Assembly: GCA_013398955.1 (NCBI GenBank)
Contig: VWPU01014059.1
Location: 868,001-932,000, forward strand
DNA length: 64,000 bases
Source of the DNA: Callaeas wilsoni
Taxonomy: Eukaryota > Chordata > Aves > Passeriformes > Callaeidae
Reading direction: 5' to 3'
Below the pieces are notes generated by a model, which saw nothing but the letters and a program-made list of their open reading frames with translations, was not told where the DNA came from and made no database searches. The translations under genes were made by a program, and so were the position numbers. Positions 50,721 to 64,000 of the stretch are shown here, piece by piece (positions within the stretch are counted from its first letter, which is position 1; every line of letters begins with the position of its first letter).

Positions 50721-52759
50721 TGTCACACTCATCCAAAATGCTCATCCAAAACTGAGTGGGACAGCATGCAAATCAATTCTTATGTGAAATTAAAGGACTT
50801 GGAGTACATTAGAATATTAATGCTACAGATTCATCCATAAAAAAATTAAATCTGCTCCTTGAAGCCAGATGTGTTTACTAAAAGAGGCAGCAGTTTTTCA
50901 CTTAACATTCAAATGTTAAATACATGAATAAAAATACCTTTTTTTTTTTTTAAGTCCTCTACTCATCTAGAGCTTTGTGAAAACAAAGCATTACCTGGCT
51001 TAATAGATTTCAATCTCCTACATCGTCTGCCTGAGTGACATTTTGGAGTCTGTTAAAAGGGATTTGGGATTGCACAGAAGGAAGGCAGAGAAGAAGAGCA
51101 CTAAAGGTCTCCTTTCAGTTCTGATTTCTAGATTACACAATGAGACATGTTGCTATTTCCTTGCTTGTCATGGTGTGTTGGTATAGCATATCCCAATCCT
51201 GACATAAATTGTGCAGACTGGTATGCATTTTCACTTAAGCAGTAAAAGCAAACAAATAAGGAACACAAATGAGACAGAAATGAGAAAGAAACAAAGTGGC
51301 AAAGAAAACTGCTGTGCAGTTTGGACAGATGCCTCATTTTGCTAGAAACTGCTTTCACTGACAACTAAATCTCTTTGTTCTCAAAGGTATCCTGCTGTTT
51401 AGACTATAAAGCTAGAAGATACTCTGTTCCTCTGTTTTTCCTCTTATTTTATCCAAATTAAAGTCAATAAATTCTTTACAAAGATGAGCATAATTTTATC
51501 CGTTAATAGTACATAGGACAAGAAAGGCTTCATTTGACAGTTATTCTTTTTAAGTAGGTAGAATGTAAATGTACTTTCTTCATTACAGTTGATAACATTT
51601 GCTGATATAATGCATGATTTATACAAATCCTTATTTATTAGAATACGAATGATTCGTTAGGAGAAGCAAGTTTTTTTTTCCTTATTGTTTTGTCAGAAAT
51701 ACAATTAAAAATATGATGAAAAATGGCTCCCAACACAGAAAGTAAATGTTTTTACATTTTCACAAATGTTGTTTGTTAATAAGTTTTATGTCTCTCTAAT
51801 AGCATTTCCACTGTCCCCCATAAAACAATTAGGGAAATCTTTGCTTCTGAGATCTTTATTATTTTTCATGGCATACTGGGAGCACACACATATTTCCAGG
51901 CAGAGCCTGTTACACTGTTCTGGGAGATATATTATACAGAATCAATATCCTGCCATGCATGCAGAATAAAATATTTGGAGGAGGATATGAAAACATTTCC
52001 ATTTACATGATGAAGTAAAAAACATTTCCAGCAGAGAAAAGGGAACTTACTTAAGTTATAGATATTCTGTGTTTGGATGTAAACAAATTAATATGGGAAA
52101 CAAAGATGCATATTAAAGCATAGTTGACAGCTTGATATTTTATTTCTGCAAGCTACTATCTAATAACAAAATTATTTTCTCCTTATTTATTCCCCTTCAT
52201 CTGATAACATTTGTGAACATTAATTTAAACATCACAAAAAGCAATAAGTATTATATTACTGGGATAAAAAAGGACATTGAAATAAGTCATTTCATGAACA
52301 ACAGAGTCAATAAAACTTGGAATTCAAACCCAGTGCTCCCCAGATACTCTCTGTGTTTGTATACACTGAAAATCTCTGATCTTGATTACTGCTCTGAAGA
52401 TTATCTAGCTCCTGGGCTTAGTCTTGGAACAAAGAAAATAGTTTCTGCTAAATCAAAATCTGGGGGATATTTCTGGGACTGGTGCAGAGGCTGGTCCCGG
52501 TAAACAATAAGGAATGACAAAGTGCCAAGTGTGGCTTCCCCCACCTTACAATGCTTTTCAGAACTCTTCAGGCAGTCCTGGTGCCTTCAAACAGCAGGAT
52601 ATGGTCTCAGCATGATTTGTGTGGTTTTATTTATGTACATTTTTACATATCTATATATATATTCATTAATTATAATTGTCATAGGAAGATTAGTTGGCTC
52701 CCAGAGGGCACTGAACTGAACAGTTAGACGTTAGACATGCTCTCATGGAATGTCTTTTT
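50721..52759. other. AT-rich unique DNA, no gene seen
   Basis: No gene or repeat is recognised. A T run lies at about 50938-50952. The 123-codon frame at 52132-52503 has no recognisable domain. Confidence 0.55.
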
Positions 52760-52993
52760 TCTGTCAGAACATCAGGAAACACTTTTTCCCTGTGAGGGTG
52801 ATTGAGCACTGATTGAGCACTGGCACTGATTGTCAGGACTGGTCGTGGTATCTCCATCTTTGGAGATATTCACAAGCTCTCTGGACACATTCCTGGGCAG
52901 CCTGCTCTCAGTGACTCTGCTTGCACATGTATTTGGACGAGATGACCTTCAGAGGTTCCTTTCAACCTCAACCATTCTCGGGTTCTGTGAATA
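52760..52993 (+). mobile_element. CR1 LINE 3' end, plus orientation
   Basis: The order is: 'gaacatcaggaaacactttt', 'ccctgtgagggtgattgag', 'tctccatctttggagatatt', 'ctctggacacattcctggg', 'gagatgaccttcagagg' and 'ttcaacctcaaccattctcg', ending 'ggttctgtgaata'. This is the avian CR1 3' end. A tandem duplication of 11 bp (TGATTGAGCAC, 52799-52809 and 52810-52820) lies inside it. The left limit is approximate: recognisable similarity starts near 52760 and may reach 52738. Confidence 0.92.
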
Positions 52994-55900
52994 AATGGAA
53001 GTTAAGTTATAAATCTGATGCAGATGCACACCCATTTGACACTGGCAGATACCCACTGACAGCATGGGTGTGTCAGCCAGAGGGGAACTTAGAGATTTTT
53101 CCTCAGTGGGGTCAAACTTAGAGGATCTTTCCCATGTGGCATTGCAAAACAGACAGATCCTATGAAACAGCTATCTGTGATAGCTCTGTTTCTATTTGTC
53201 CAATAGCTGAATTTGTCTGTTGGATTTGTAAGTTTTGCTGTGAGGAAAGCCACACAGATACACAAACTGTACTCTCCCCTCGATTTTACCACTCTTGAAA
53301 AGCAGACTTACTGAAACAAAGGGTAACTTGCTACCATTCCTATAACAGCACGATGACGGAAGGCCCAGTGCTTCCCTGCCCTTCGGGTACATTCCATCTG
53401 CTCTCAGAAACATTTTCTCTCTCTTCCTTCGTGGGTTCTTCTTTTATTGTGCTGAAGTAATCTGAGCATTTTGAACTGATTTATCCTTACATAGTCTACA
53501 CAATTGTATATTAGCTCAAAACCTCCCCTAAAAGTGGTTATTTAGATAACAGCAGATTTATACCACTGCAGCCTTCGCTGAACAAAGTTAGACCACTGCA
53601 AAACTGTTTAATGTAGCGGTGGGTGTAAACCAGGAAACCCATACCCTTACACTTCCTAAGCTGTTTCTATGGAAGAGATTTGATTTAACTGGAATGGTGA
53701 AAGACATATCCTGTTTTAATGCAGAGAAGTTTCCATTCATTCAAAGAAAAGCAACAAAACATAGCCATCAAAAGCATCAGTGAAAAAGGTATTACTTACG
53801 TAGACAAGGAAAGACTTGCTAACAGTCTTGGAGGGGGTTTTGTTTTTTTTTTTTCCTTATGAATAAAATGTAAATAGTGGGAGATAAACAAAATATTTAA
53901 ATTATTTTATCCAAGGTAAGTAATATATACAAAAACACAAGAAGAAAAAATGATGCAAAACCCAAAGCAAGGCAAGATCATAATCAATATTTCTGGCACC
54001 TGCCAGTTCATATGCAGAAATCTCCACTCAAGAAGGAATAGGTCAAAATAATTTGCACAACAATTGCTTTTCAAGAAGAAACTAAGGCAGTACATAAATA
54101 TCTTCAATGGCATATCTGTAAGTGAGACTTTAAAAAGCTAAGAAGGACACTATTTATCTTCTGCTTTAGAAAAATTCTTAGAGCTGACAGATTTGTCTAA
54201 AGTGGCCTATAATGATTGATTTATCCTTGTTTTACATAGAAAAAATAAAATTTATATATTTAAATTTCATTAGTGTTACATAACAGCTTGTTAGCAGTTT
54301 ATCATGTTAGCACAGACATGAAAAAAAAAACCAAAAAATCAAACCAAACAAAATATTTGTGCAGTATTTGACATAGATCGTGGGATTTTTACACAAAGAT
54401 GACGTGAAAATGTCTCTGGAAATTTGGTTTCCCAAAATATTTTCAAATTTTCTAGACTGCTAAAGCTATGAATGTTGCAACAGTTTTGGAACATAATTAA
54501 AATCCAGCTGTACATGGTCAGTATCAGCCTTGACTCCTTAAAACCAGCATTTTACCTGACTCTACCCACCTCAGAGAAGGTCGTCATGTCACTGCTGCAT
54601 TGTAGGTTAACTTCAGAGTCAACACAAATCAAAATCGCTCCAGAAAGCAGCTAGTCCCCCTTTTGTTGTGATGTGTTCATCCTTCTGTACTATCCATAAA
54701 AGTAACGTATATTGCATACCTTAATCTTTTGATCTCATTTTTCCAATGCAGACAAGTTCACTGAGACTAACACAAAGAAAGTATATCTGACGGAAGACTC
54801 GCAAAGCTTGATTCTATGTGGTTTGTAACTAAGATGTAATTTGTCAAGTTTACATTATTTTTTTCCGTCTTCCAATGGAGGGTCTCTTCTGAACCACATC
54901 AGTCCCTACTCTACCTTCACAGTCAGTCTCTGTCCCTTCTTCTGTCTCGTGTCATCTGTATCGGATTATACATCGGAATGATTCCTGTAGATACAGGAAT
55001 GAGGTATCAAGTAGACACGGAATGATCTCTTTGTTTGGTTTTCAGTATTAATAGGTCCTTCAAGTTAAAATTCAGAATACAATTTCTATGACATTTGAAA
55101 ATCAATGTTTGCATATATCATTGCATCTGTTAAAAAGTAAGTGGTGATGGAAGCCATTTGATCAGCCATTTTCAGTTATACTGAGTATGGTTCTCCAGTT
55201 TCCATTATAAAGGATAATCCTGTTCTAGAAAGGGAAAAGGATAAACTAACATGGAAAGTCTTTTCTTTCACTTAATCTATGACAGCCTCAAAAGGCAGCA
55301 TGAGGAACCATAATACCTGCTATTGTAAAGCAAGACATGCAGTTTCCTCAAAATGGGAGTGAAAGCCTGAAGCCAGAGCAATCATAATGATTATGTGACT
55401 AAACTGAGCTAAAATTAAATTCTGGAAAACTTTTTAATTATTTTTCATTCTATGTTAATGGAGAATTAAACATTGACTCTGGCATTTGTCCTACAAATTA
55501 CAAAGTTTTCTCCATGAACTAGATTTTTCTTTATTGCACTTGCTCAACATTTATGAGAGGAGAGAATGGCATTAACTCACTGGCAACTTCAGAGAGCTAT
55601 CACAGAGGGATATGACATCATTGCTCAGGGTGGGTGACATGGTTTAAATTAAACCTCAGCATGCAGGGAAGAAACTAAAACTTGAAATTTCCAAATGACA
55701 ACTTAGATACACAGGACCAAATACTTCCTGCTTTCATTCTGTGCCTAACAGAGCCAAGAAAAACTAAGAAACAACAAAGGCACTTTTCATGCTATCTTTA
55801 GCAACTTTGTTGGAGCAAGATTCAGGCTAAAAGACATTTAGAAATACTGTAGATAGCATGTTAAAAGCATACAATAAATGCAGTATAAGTGGAAATAAAC

Positions 55901-58900
55901 TGTTGCTCCATTCACACATGAAGTGACCTAATTTTTTCTGAATTTGTGCCTTTATTATGTTTTAATATTTTGGGTTAATTAGTTACATCCATTAGCTTCA
56001 TAAAATTCAAAGTGTATTTATTTTGAGGTATAAAACATACGTTAAAAACATCCGAAATATACAGAAAAGTATAGTACAAGGCCAGATGTGACAGCTATGA
56101 TGGATCTAGGCTGATTACCTCTGATGTGTGACCCAGTACTGCACCACTAACTGGGAAGAACCCCAATGTGGCTTTGCGTGAGAAAATAAATCTCAATACT
56201 CTGATGCTCTGATGTCAGATGATCTGTCAGGTTTGGCAGGGAGGAAGAGGGATGTAGAAATCAGAAAAAAAACATAATGTATCAGATTCCCTTTTATTGT
56301 TACCATTTCCCTAAATAGCGTTCCAGACAAAAATGAACTCTGTTCAAATAGAGCAGCATGGCCCTGACTGAAAAGTAAACGCTTTGAGTAATAGTTGTTT
56401 GGGGTTTCTCTGTGCTGTGTAACCAACTGCTGATTGCTCCTCACCTCCTTCTTTCATTTGATAATCCTTCTGCATGCACTGTGGTGGGCTGCTGTGCTGC
56501 TCTCTGATGTAGAGTTCCTGGCAATGTAGTAACATATTTTTGTCCTTTAAAATTTTTAATGTTCCCACTGACCTAAAGATCTATTTTAAGTACAATCAAC
56601 TGTTACAATAAGTCTTTTAAACATACTTGAATGTATTGCCTTTTATTAAGTATTACTTTAATCTTTTGAAGCACTAAATGAGTCACATTTTCATAACAGA
56701 TCAATTAAGTGTGCAGCCAGTATCTAAATAAAAAATGGTCATGCTTTTCAAACCCATTCTTTTTATAACTCACATATATGTGTTCTCTCCAGATGTAGCT
56801 TACCAGCATGAAGAAGGAATATTACATTAATGTGTAAACAGGGGGGAAAATATTAAAAAGATTTTGCCTTTCAAAAGGGACTAAAAAAAAAATTGATGTC
56901 AGAATATCAAACTACATTGCAGAATGTGTTTTTTACCAGAACTCTGTTTTCCATATAGCCTTTTTATATTTCTTGTTACAAAAGCTATAACTCTAATTCT
57001 AGATAAGTTTTTTTACTTGTCTCTCTGATACTCAGTTAAAATAGCTACTACAGTATTTATGTTCCAGTAAGATCAGTTCAATATTAGTAACTGCTCCATC
57101 CTTAAAATTATATGGCCAGTTTTCAGAATAATAAAATTGATCCATGTAGCAGGAATGTATTTTTATATGAGTACGTGTGAGTAAACCTAAGAAACTATCC
57201 ACTGGCTTTCCTCCTTGGGTTTTGTTCCTCTTCTACTTTATCTTGCTACAATGTTCTTAACCAAACAGGCTTATTTTCCTTATGGAAAATGGTACCTCTG
57301 AAAAATAACCTCTTCTACCTGAAGAGGGACCTAATTTACCCTCTAGGTAGACCATAGCAAGGCACAAATAAAAGTAATGCAAATACAGTTTTGTGAAAGC
57401 AAATGATATAAAGTTAATATATTCAAGAGATAATCTCTTTTTTGACATTTTCTGATTTAATGTTTTCTTAACATAACATTTTGATTCTTTTAAATATATT
57501 TGGACAAATAAAAGATATTATTACCCACTGGAATTTCCCACCAGCTGGACAATTACTCTCATTTTCAGGACACATTACATCTAGACAACCTACATTTCCT
57601 CAGTCATTATGAGAAGCAAGGTATCAATGACTCTCTAAATATTTGTCTTTAACAAAATTTCCTAGTAGGCATGTATTAATGTTATCATAGCAAATCGAGG
57701 ATAACTGCTGCTAATGAGCAAGATCTTAAGGGGGAGTAAGTCAATAGAATTCTGTTAGAACAAATGGAACCATGCCAACTTATACTAATTATGCACACAT
57801 TAAAGGTAGAAGTAATGTATAAAATGGTATATCTTAAAAAGAGTCAAACTTTCAGTAAATCAGTTTAAACTGTTTTACATATCATGGTAATAAGAAGAAA
57901 GCTACAGTGTCATCTTTTAGAGTCTTTCCAAGCAAGCTTTTTTAGCCTTTGCCTCCACAACTAATGACCCATCATTTAATAAATTGATGTCTCTTTGAAT
58001 CTCATTCGTGTACGTGAACAAACAATTATTTATTTCCATGGGACTGTGCTCCAAGAGTAACCTATTCTTCAATGTTTTCTCCGTTGTTATAAAGGTTACA
58101 AAATATATTGGAGTAGTTGCTTTCTTGCCTCCCAATTAAAGATGCTTTTATCTCTTTTTTCCTAAAACTGAATTAGGAGTCTTGATAAGACATAAAGCAT
58201 TCTTCACACTAAAAGCCCATTTCACTGTCAGCTGCCAAATAATAGAAGATATTTTCTACCTGAGAATGAAAGCACTGATGATCCAATTGCCTCTCTCTGA
58301 TAGACCACATTTGTTTTCAGGGGTGCAATATAGGTGTGAATATTACTTTATGTACAGGTCATGAGTCTATTACCTGAAGTCTTGACAGATTTGAAAGGAG
58401 AAGGGATGTGGTCTAATGAAAACACAAAAACTTGAAGGAGAATGTTGGTCACTCACTTTTGAGCTTTGGAAGAAGATGATTGTGACTGAGTAATGGGAGC
58501 TGCATCATTTTAAGGATAATGCAGTCAAAGACAGACTGACAGGAAAACTAATCACTGGAAAACACTTCTATAAAAAACAGCTCAAAAAAATCCAAGCCAG
58601 ATTCAGTGAGTAGATAACTAAGAAAAAGGAAAGAAAAATCAGTATTTAAAGAAACTGATGTTTTAATTTTTTCCCCTTTTGCCACAACTGATGAAAAGAG
58701 AATATGTGATTAATTGAAAAACAACAAATCCCAAAATAAACATAGTTTTTTCTCTTGTAATGCATAAATGGCAGACTTCACTATGCCATCATATAATCTA
58801 AATTTGAGCTTCAAATTTAGAAAAAGTTAAAAAATGTTTGTCTATTTTCTACATAAAATGGTAGTCTGAATTAGTGGAAAAAGATAAAGATCAAATTTTA

Positions 58901-61900
58901 AATGTGTATGAGAGAGGTGAGAGAAAGAGAAAGGAAAAAGGTACAAGGAGTTTGACAACAGTGTTATTCCAGTGTCAAAATTTTTTCTACACATAGACCC
59001 AAATTGTCTCAAACTAGGCTGTTTCTCCAGACAGAGTGAGATATTACTGAAGTTCATCTCAGAATTTTTACTAAACAGTCCTGATGGTTTTTCTTTTAAT
59101 GCAAGAAGAACCTGCCAGTGAAATGAAGAGGCAAAGCTATAAAATGTATTTTTTGCATAGTATATAAATCACCAAAGGAACCTGGTCCTATAGCAGTCAG
59201 CAATGGCAATATTCACTAGGAGAGGTGCAGAAAAGCTTTGCAAAAAAGTTGAGACAAATCCTGAATTTTGGGTGAAGTCATGTGTTAAGTAACACAATTT
59301 CTTGGTGGTTGTTGTTGAGAATATATATGTGTTTGTCATTTAAAACAAGACTTTCTACTTCTTGTTTGTACATTGCTTCTTATCAGGACCCTTGTCTCTT
59401 AATCCAACAGAAATAATAGAAGAAAGCAGTCTCAGTTTCTGTCAGATGTGATCCAGCTTTAGCAAAAAGTGAGTAAAATTTTAAAGGTGAGGTGTGTTCC
59501 AAAAATACTACTCTCAAAAATACCACTCTCATGGTATTTACACACCATACTGTGGTATGTAAAGTAATCATTAACAGAAAAGTTCAAGGAGGAGCTTCTG
59601 ATAAAACAGTTCATGATTCCTCTCTAGGTAAGGAGCTCCCAGACAGGGACATACAGGAATGGACATACTAAGCCAGTAAGCTTTGCAGAATACGAGTACC
59701 TCCTAGGAAATGAAAATAAGGCAGTAGCAGTCTTGGACTCCCAAAGTGCCAACATTTCTAATGTGCACTTTAAATGCTCTAAAATGCTTGAGAATCATTT
59801 AATAAGTGGAGATTTTCATTTTGCTCTGTCATATATAATGCCCATGGCTGCAGACAGGGTTTTGAACTAGGTAGGTAGTTATGCGTGAAGGAAGGAATTT
59901 CTGAAGTGCATCTGGCCCTGGGGCAGAGTGCAAGGATGTTCTAAACACAAAGAGACTGTGAAAAAACAAGAGGTAGGAAACAATACGTAGGAAATATGTA
60001 TTGTGGCACTGAAACCACAAATGCTGTTTGGCTAGTTATTCTTCTCTACTTGACATGTCAGAGGTTTGAACAATTGTCCATACTAAAATTAAATTGAGAC
60101 AACGGAATGAATATTGCTGTGTAATAAACATCATATTTTATATTTCCTATGCCAAATCTATTAATGCTATTGCCCAGTCCCTCTTCATTTATGTCCCCAT
60201 TTTCTCAGCAGTACATTTTTCACTTGCTGATGTGTTCTACATTTCACAGTGAGCAAGATGTGCTTGTATTTCCTAAATGAAATACACATCTGATATGGAA
60301 GGGCTGCTATCTACATATAGAGGACTTGCTCCCCAGAAAGCCATGTGTCTGACCAGTCACAAATATCCATAAAAATCAATGTAGATTTAACAGACCAGTA
60401 CAAAGGTAATGTCAAGCTTTTCTAGTTACAACTTCATTTTTGGACATAGACCTGACTCTTTCCAGGATCACATTTCTGTAGATGAGCACAGACACTTTAT
60501 TTTTCTTTTGTGTCTATGATCTGAGAAATATGTTCCTGTGATCCACTTTGGAATCTGATTCTTGGCACTTCCCTTCCAAGAACTACCTAATCCTCACCTG
60601 AATACTATTTGCAGGAGTAAGATACATACTTACCCACAGCTGACCTTTAATAAAAGAATAAATATCATCTTCCCTACTCATTCTGTCCAAACAATCTTTC
60701 TTTAGTTAACATACATTATAAATTAAGTTCAGAAATTGAATGTAATCCTAAATGCCACCTGTTAGCAATTTCTAAAAGACATCCAGTATTCAAACTATTT
60801 TTTGCTTATCTGTTTGAAATATCCACATATGGGTAAGACTCTCAGTTTACCAAAGTTAACTCTATTAAATGAAGGTACATCTATTTGCACTCAGGTCCTA
60901 GCCCAGTGAAATTCTGAAGAGTCATTTTTCCAGCTTTCTAATATTATATAGTTACACTTAGTTGAAAAGTGGCAGGATTTGTTTCTGGGCATAATTAAGA
61001 ACATAATTAAGAACTGTACTCAGAGAAGGCTAACAACAATTACCCCATTTTATTCTACAACTTACTGGGCAAGCTGTCATATTTTCATAGGCACCTTGAC
61101 ATTTGCATGAAACATTTTAATCTTCTTCCAGACCTTGTAGCAACGGATCAAGGACAGTAAATGGTCTATATTAGGCTGCATGGCATTAATGACTAAGGGA
61201 GATTCTTTCATTAAATCCAGTAAAGGACATATATGCAGTAAATCAGAAAGCTAGGTTTTTACATGATTTTCTGTAATGCACTGGAATCTTGAATGTTGGC
61301 AAGAGGTATTTTTGTCCCTTCTTGATTACGTATTCTGAAGGTTTATAGTCCATTTCTATATATTTCTGTTAAATTGTAGCTTTCATCCTTTGTTCCATTT
61401 CAGCTGTCTTAAAGAGTAAGAAAAAAATTAGAAGCAACTAAGAATAGAGCATAAAGAATGAGTAAAATGATGAGAAAGCAGGCTTACGACAATAGATAAC
61501 AATTGAAAAAGAACTGAAGTTGGGCTTGTGCAATCCAAACAAATAACAGTGGGTATGTGATAACCTTAGATAAATAACAACCATGGATATATTATTACCT
61601 TGTGTAAGCATTTGAAGAGTAGAAACACAAAAGACAAAGAGCAATTGCTTATCCTGTTGAGTCTGATAGCAATGAAAAATATTCAATTTTATCTGAAAAA
61701 GTCACTAAAGACCTTGGAGTTTATATTTTAAATACCATAAGATTTCTATTTAATTGAAAATATACTGAATTTAATGTATTCATAATGTCTGATAATAATG
61801 GATGAACTTTTATAAGACATTTATTTTGAAAATATATAGGCTATCATGATAAATGGGATATTCTTTTTATAGATTCCCTGTCACCTCTAATTTATCTTTA

Positions 61901-64000
61901 TATAAAGAAAAATAAAATTGCAAAGAAAATCTCTTTAGCAAAATGATGTAAAAAGAATAATAGTGTTGTGTAAAATGTGTCTGAGTCATAAATTCAAATA
62001 TTAATTTTGAAGCCATATCAGTAAAGAAGTCTGATGTTTTGGAATAAAAATGCAGGTTTTGGAATGTTAAGGGGTTTTTTGCAGCACAGAGTATAAACAT
62101 GTATTTGGTTAACCTCAGTAAATTCAAATGTATAACAGGAATAGATTTATTTAACAGTGCAGTAGTTTTGACTAGTAATAATCATCTAAAAGACATTTCT
62201 TAAAAACAGCCCAAATTCTTACATAAAGAGCAACCACACAAGATTTCAAACCTCTAAGAGATGCCTATAAACAATCTTCTGAATTCGTATTATAGAGTCT
62301 GCTTGGGCATGACATGACAGTTGTCCAAGCAACACAGAAGTTCTGCAGAAATCAGAGACTACTGTGGAAAACACAGTAACCTAGGAAACATCTAGAATAA
62401 TAGATTAATACACACCCACACAAATGAATATGCAGAAAAGGATGACCAGTCTTATTGTATTATATTATTATGGGAATCAGCAAGTTAGAATTACAGATAT
62501 TTTAGGTCCAAAGCCATGAAAGCCATCAAGTTGTACTGGTATGTTATAAACAAAAATAATAACCCACTGTACTTGCACCTATTCAGGATACCACCAGTGC
62601 TGTAACAGTTTCTGCTGTGATGTAGGTCCACTTGTGAAATTTGTACATTGGGAGCTCTTACAAAGAGAATTTATAATCTGAAATCTAAATCTTTTTCATA
62701 CTTGTACTCTGTCAAGTCCAATTGACTTTTCAGAAGGTAGAAGTCTTTACAGTCAGCAAAAATAGGATTGGATACCGACAACTTGAGATATTTTCTCTGT
62801 CAAGTCTTCTTTTCTGTCTTCTAGGAAGGCAGGGAAGGAAAGAAAAAAGCATTCATATTCTACTTCTTTTTAATAGCTTGAGCTATTATCATTAGACAAT
62901 TTTCACTGTCAGGAGAAATATAATACGTAGTAATCTCCAAAATGTGGCTAATAGGAATAGAGTATGCTACAAGAACCCTCTTTGCTGGGAATACTTACTT
63001 TAATGCAAGTGTTATTTTGCACACGTTGTTGTTGAGGACGCTGATTCAAGAACATCATTTATTTCACAGCTGATGACAAAAAAAATCAATATAATCAATA
63101 AATAAATAAAACTACACCACCATTAGATAAATTGTTCTCTGTTTTTCAGTCTCAAACACTTTCAAATCTATTTTCTTTATGCATTTACATGAATAAAACC
63201 TTTGGATGTGAGACCATGTAAGACCTCAACCTTATTTCTCTGCTTAGAAGACCTCTCTTTATCAATCATTCTAACATCTGCTCAGAGTCCAAATCTAATT
63301 GAAAACTTGTGAGATGCAAAAAGGTCACATTGTACAGCAACCTCCTGAAAGAGTTGTCCTTCTCCTGTGAAAAAAAGAAATCAGTTTTAAGCCTTCTTAT
63401 ATTAGTTTACTATATTCATGTTGCCAGGAAGAAAACATAATTATGTTCAGAAGTAATCAAATGAATCTGATCTTTTCATATCTTCAAAACAGAGAAGATT
63501 GTTACTGCTAAAAAGCTGTTAATAGGGAAACCTTTTAACTTTCTCAGAGTTTGTGTGAGAATTTTCTCTTTCTCTCTATTCCCAAGCTAAAATATTATAA
63601 ACAATCCTTAGAGTTTTCTAAAACCAATTAAGCTCTGTGCACCTACATTTGCTTACATTCTTGTGTAAGTAAACATTGTGATATAAGTAACATCAAAATT
63701 AACCAATGAACTTAGCAAATAGTGGACCAAAGGTCCAATAAAGTTTTAACACTGTTGTAAACTTCAAGTAAACTAAAAGATATAAGCCGCTTTGTAAAAT
63801 AATAAAAAACCCTCTACATCGCTTTGTTTTACCTAGACACCGAACTCCATGTCATTACTCTGAGACATCACCGTGACATCAGATAGTCACCATTTCAAGC
63901 AAGAAAATGATCCAAAGAAGCACATCAGTTTTATTCTATTCTAGCCAAAGCTCAGTTCTGCAGCAAAATCTGACATGTTAAGATGAACTATTTAATTTCT
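52994..64000. other. AT-rich unique DNA, no gene seen
   Basis: No gene, RNA gene or mobile element is recognised in the last 11 kb. Small features are a T-rich run at about 53840-53855, an A-rich 'aaccaaaaaatcaaacc' type stretch at 54320-54350, and a palindrome at 54981-55000 (9-bp arms). A hairpin lies at 58797-58821 (11-bp arms, 3-nt loop), two ~16-bp imperfect repeats at 59502-59533, a 13-bp duplication at about 60991-61015, and (AATA)n at about 63094-63110. All open frames are under 90 codons and lack recognisable domains. Confidence 0.5.

Noticed and set aside
50314..50787. 157-codon plus-strand open frame
   Set aside because: It runs from the end of the 1130-bp LTR into the CR1 fragment, so it is a chance frame across two repeats.
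58797..58821. Hairpin with 11-bp arms considered as a small RNA gene
   Set aside because: The stem is short and AT-rich. Hairpins of this size are expected by chance in AT-rich DNA.

Overview
This is AT-rich, gene-poor vertebrate DNA, almost certainly from a bird and probably a songbird. The main evidence is CR1 retrotransposon pieces in both orientations (31717-31780, 52760-52993, 48772-50720 and others). Several long-terminal-repeat (LTR) insertions also look like families I know from passerine genomes. No prokaryotic gene organisation, rRNA, tRNA or CRISPR array is visible. I found no protein-coding gene or exon I can support. The open frames are short, have no recognisable domains, often overlap on both strands, or lie inside repeats. 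The window therefore reads as an intergenic desert or part of a very large intron.

Layout. 1-11.2 kb: unique AT-rich DNA. 11.2-13.5 kb: decayed CR1 pieces. 13.48-14.03 kb: a probable solo LTR on the minus strand. 14.07-16.35 kb: a composite tandem array, described below. 18.04-18.69 kb: another LTR-like, GC-richer insertion. 20-26 kb and around 45.05 kb: faint relics of ancient amniote palindromic repeats. 34.19-34.86 kb: a solo LTR with a perfect 5-bp target duplication. 48.77-50.72 kb: a CR1 copy split by a 1130-bp solo LTR, with the CR1 sequence resuming exactly at the target duplication. 52.76-52.99 kb: a CR1 3' end. 53-64 kb: unique AT-rich DNA.

The most unusual object is the 2.28-kb array at 14072-16350. 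It is not a simple satellite. It consists of two consecutive copies of one modular element. Each copy starts with a ~29-bp arm, ends with the inverse of that arm, and carries the same ordered internal units. The second copy has two extra 192-bp units. Where the copies meet, the facing arms form a perfect 28-bp-arm hairpin with a 3-nt loop. I do not recognise this family.

There are no genes in the window to work together. What can be read is a history of insertions: ancient amniote repeats, then CR1 copies, then LTR elements, with one LTR demonstrably younger than the CR1 it interrupts. Repeat family assignments rest on remembered family resemblance, because no database was searched.
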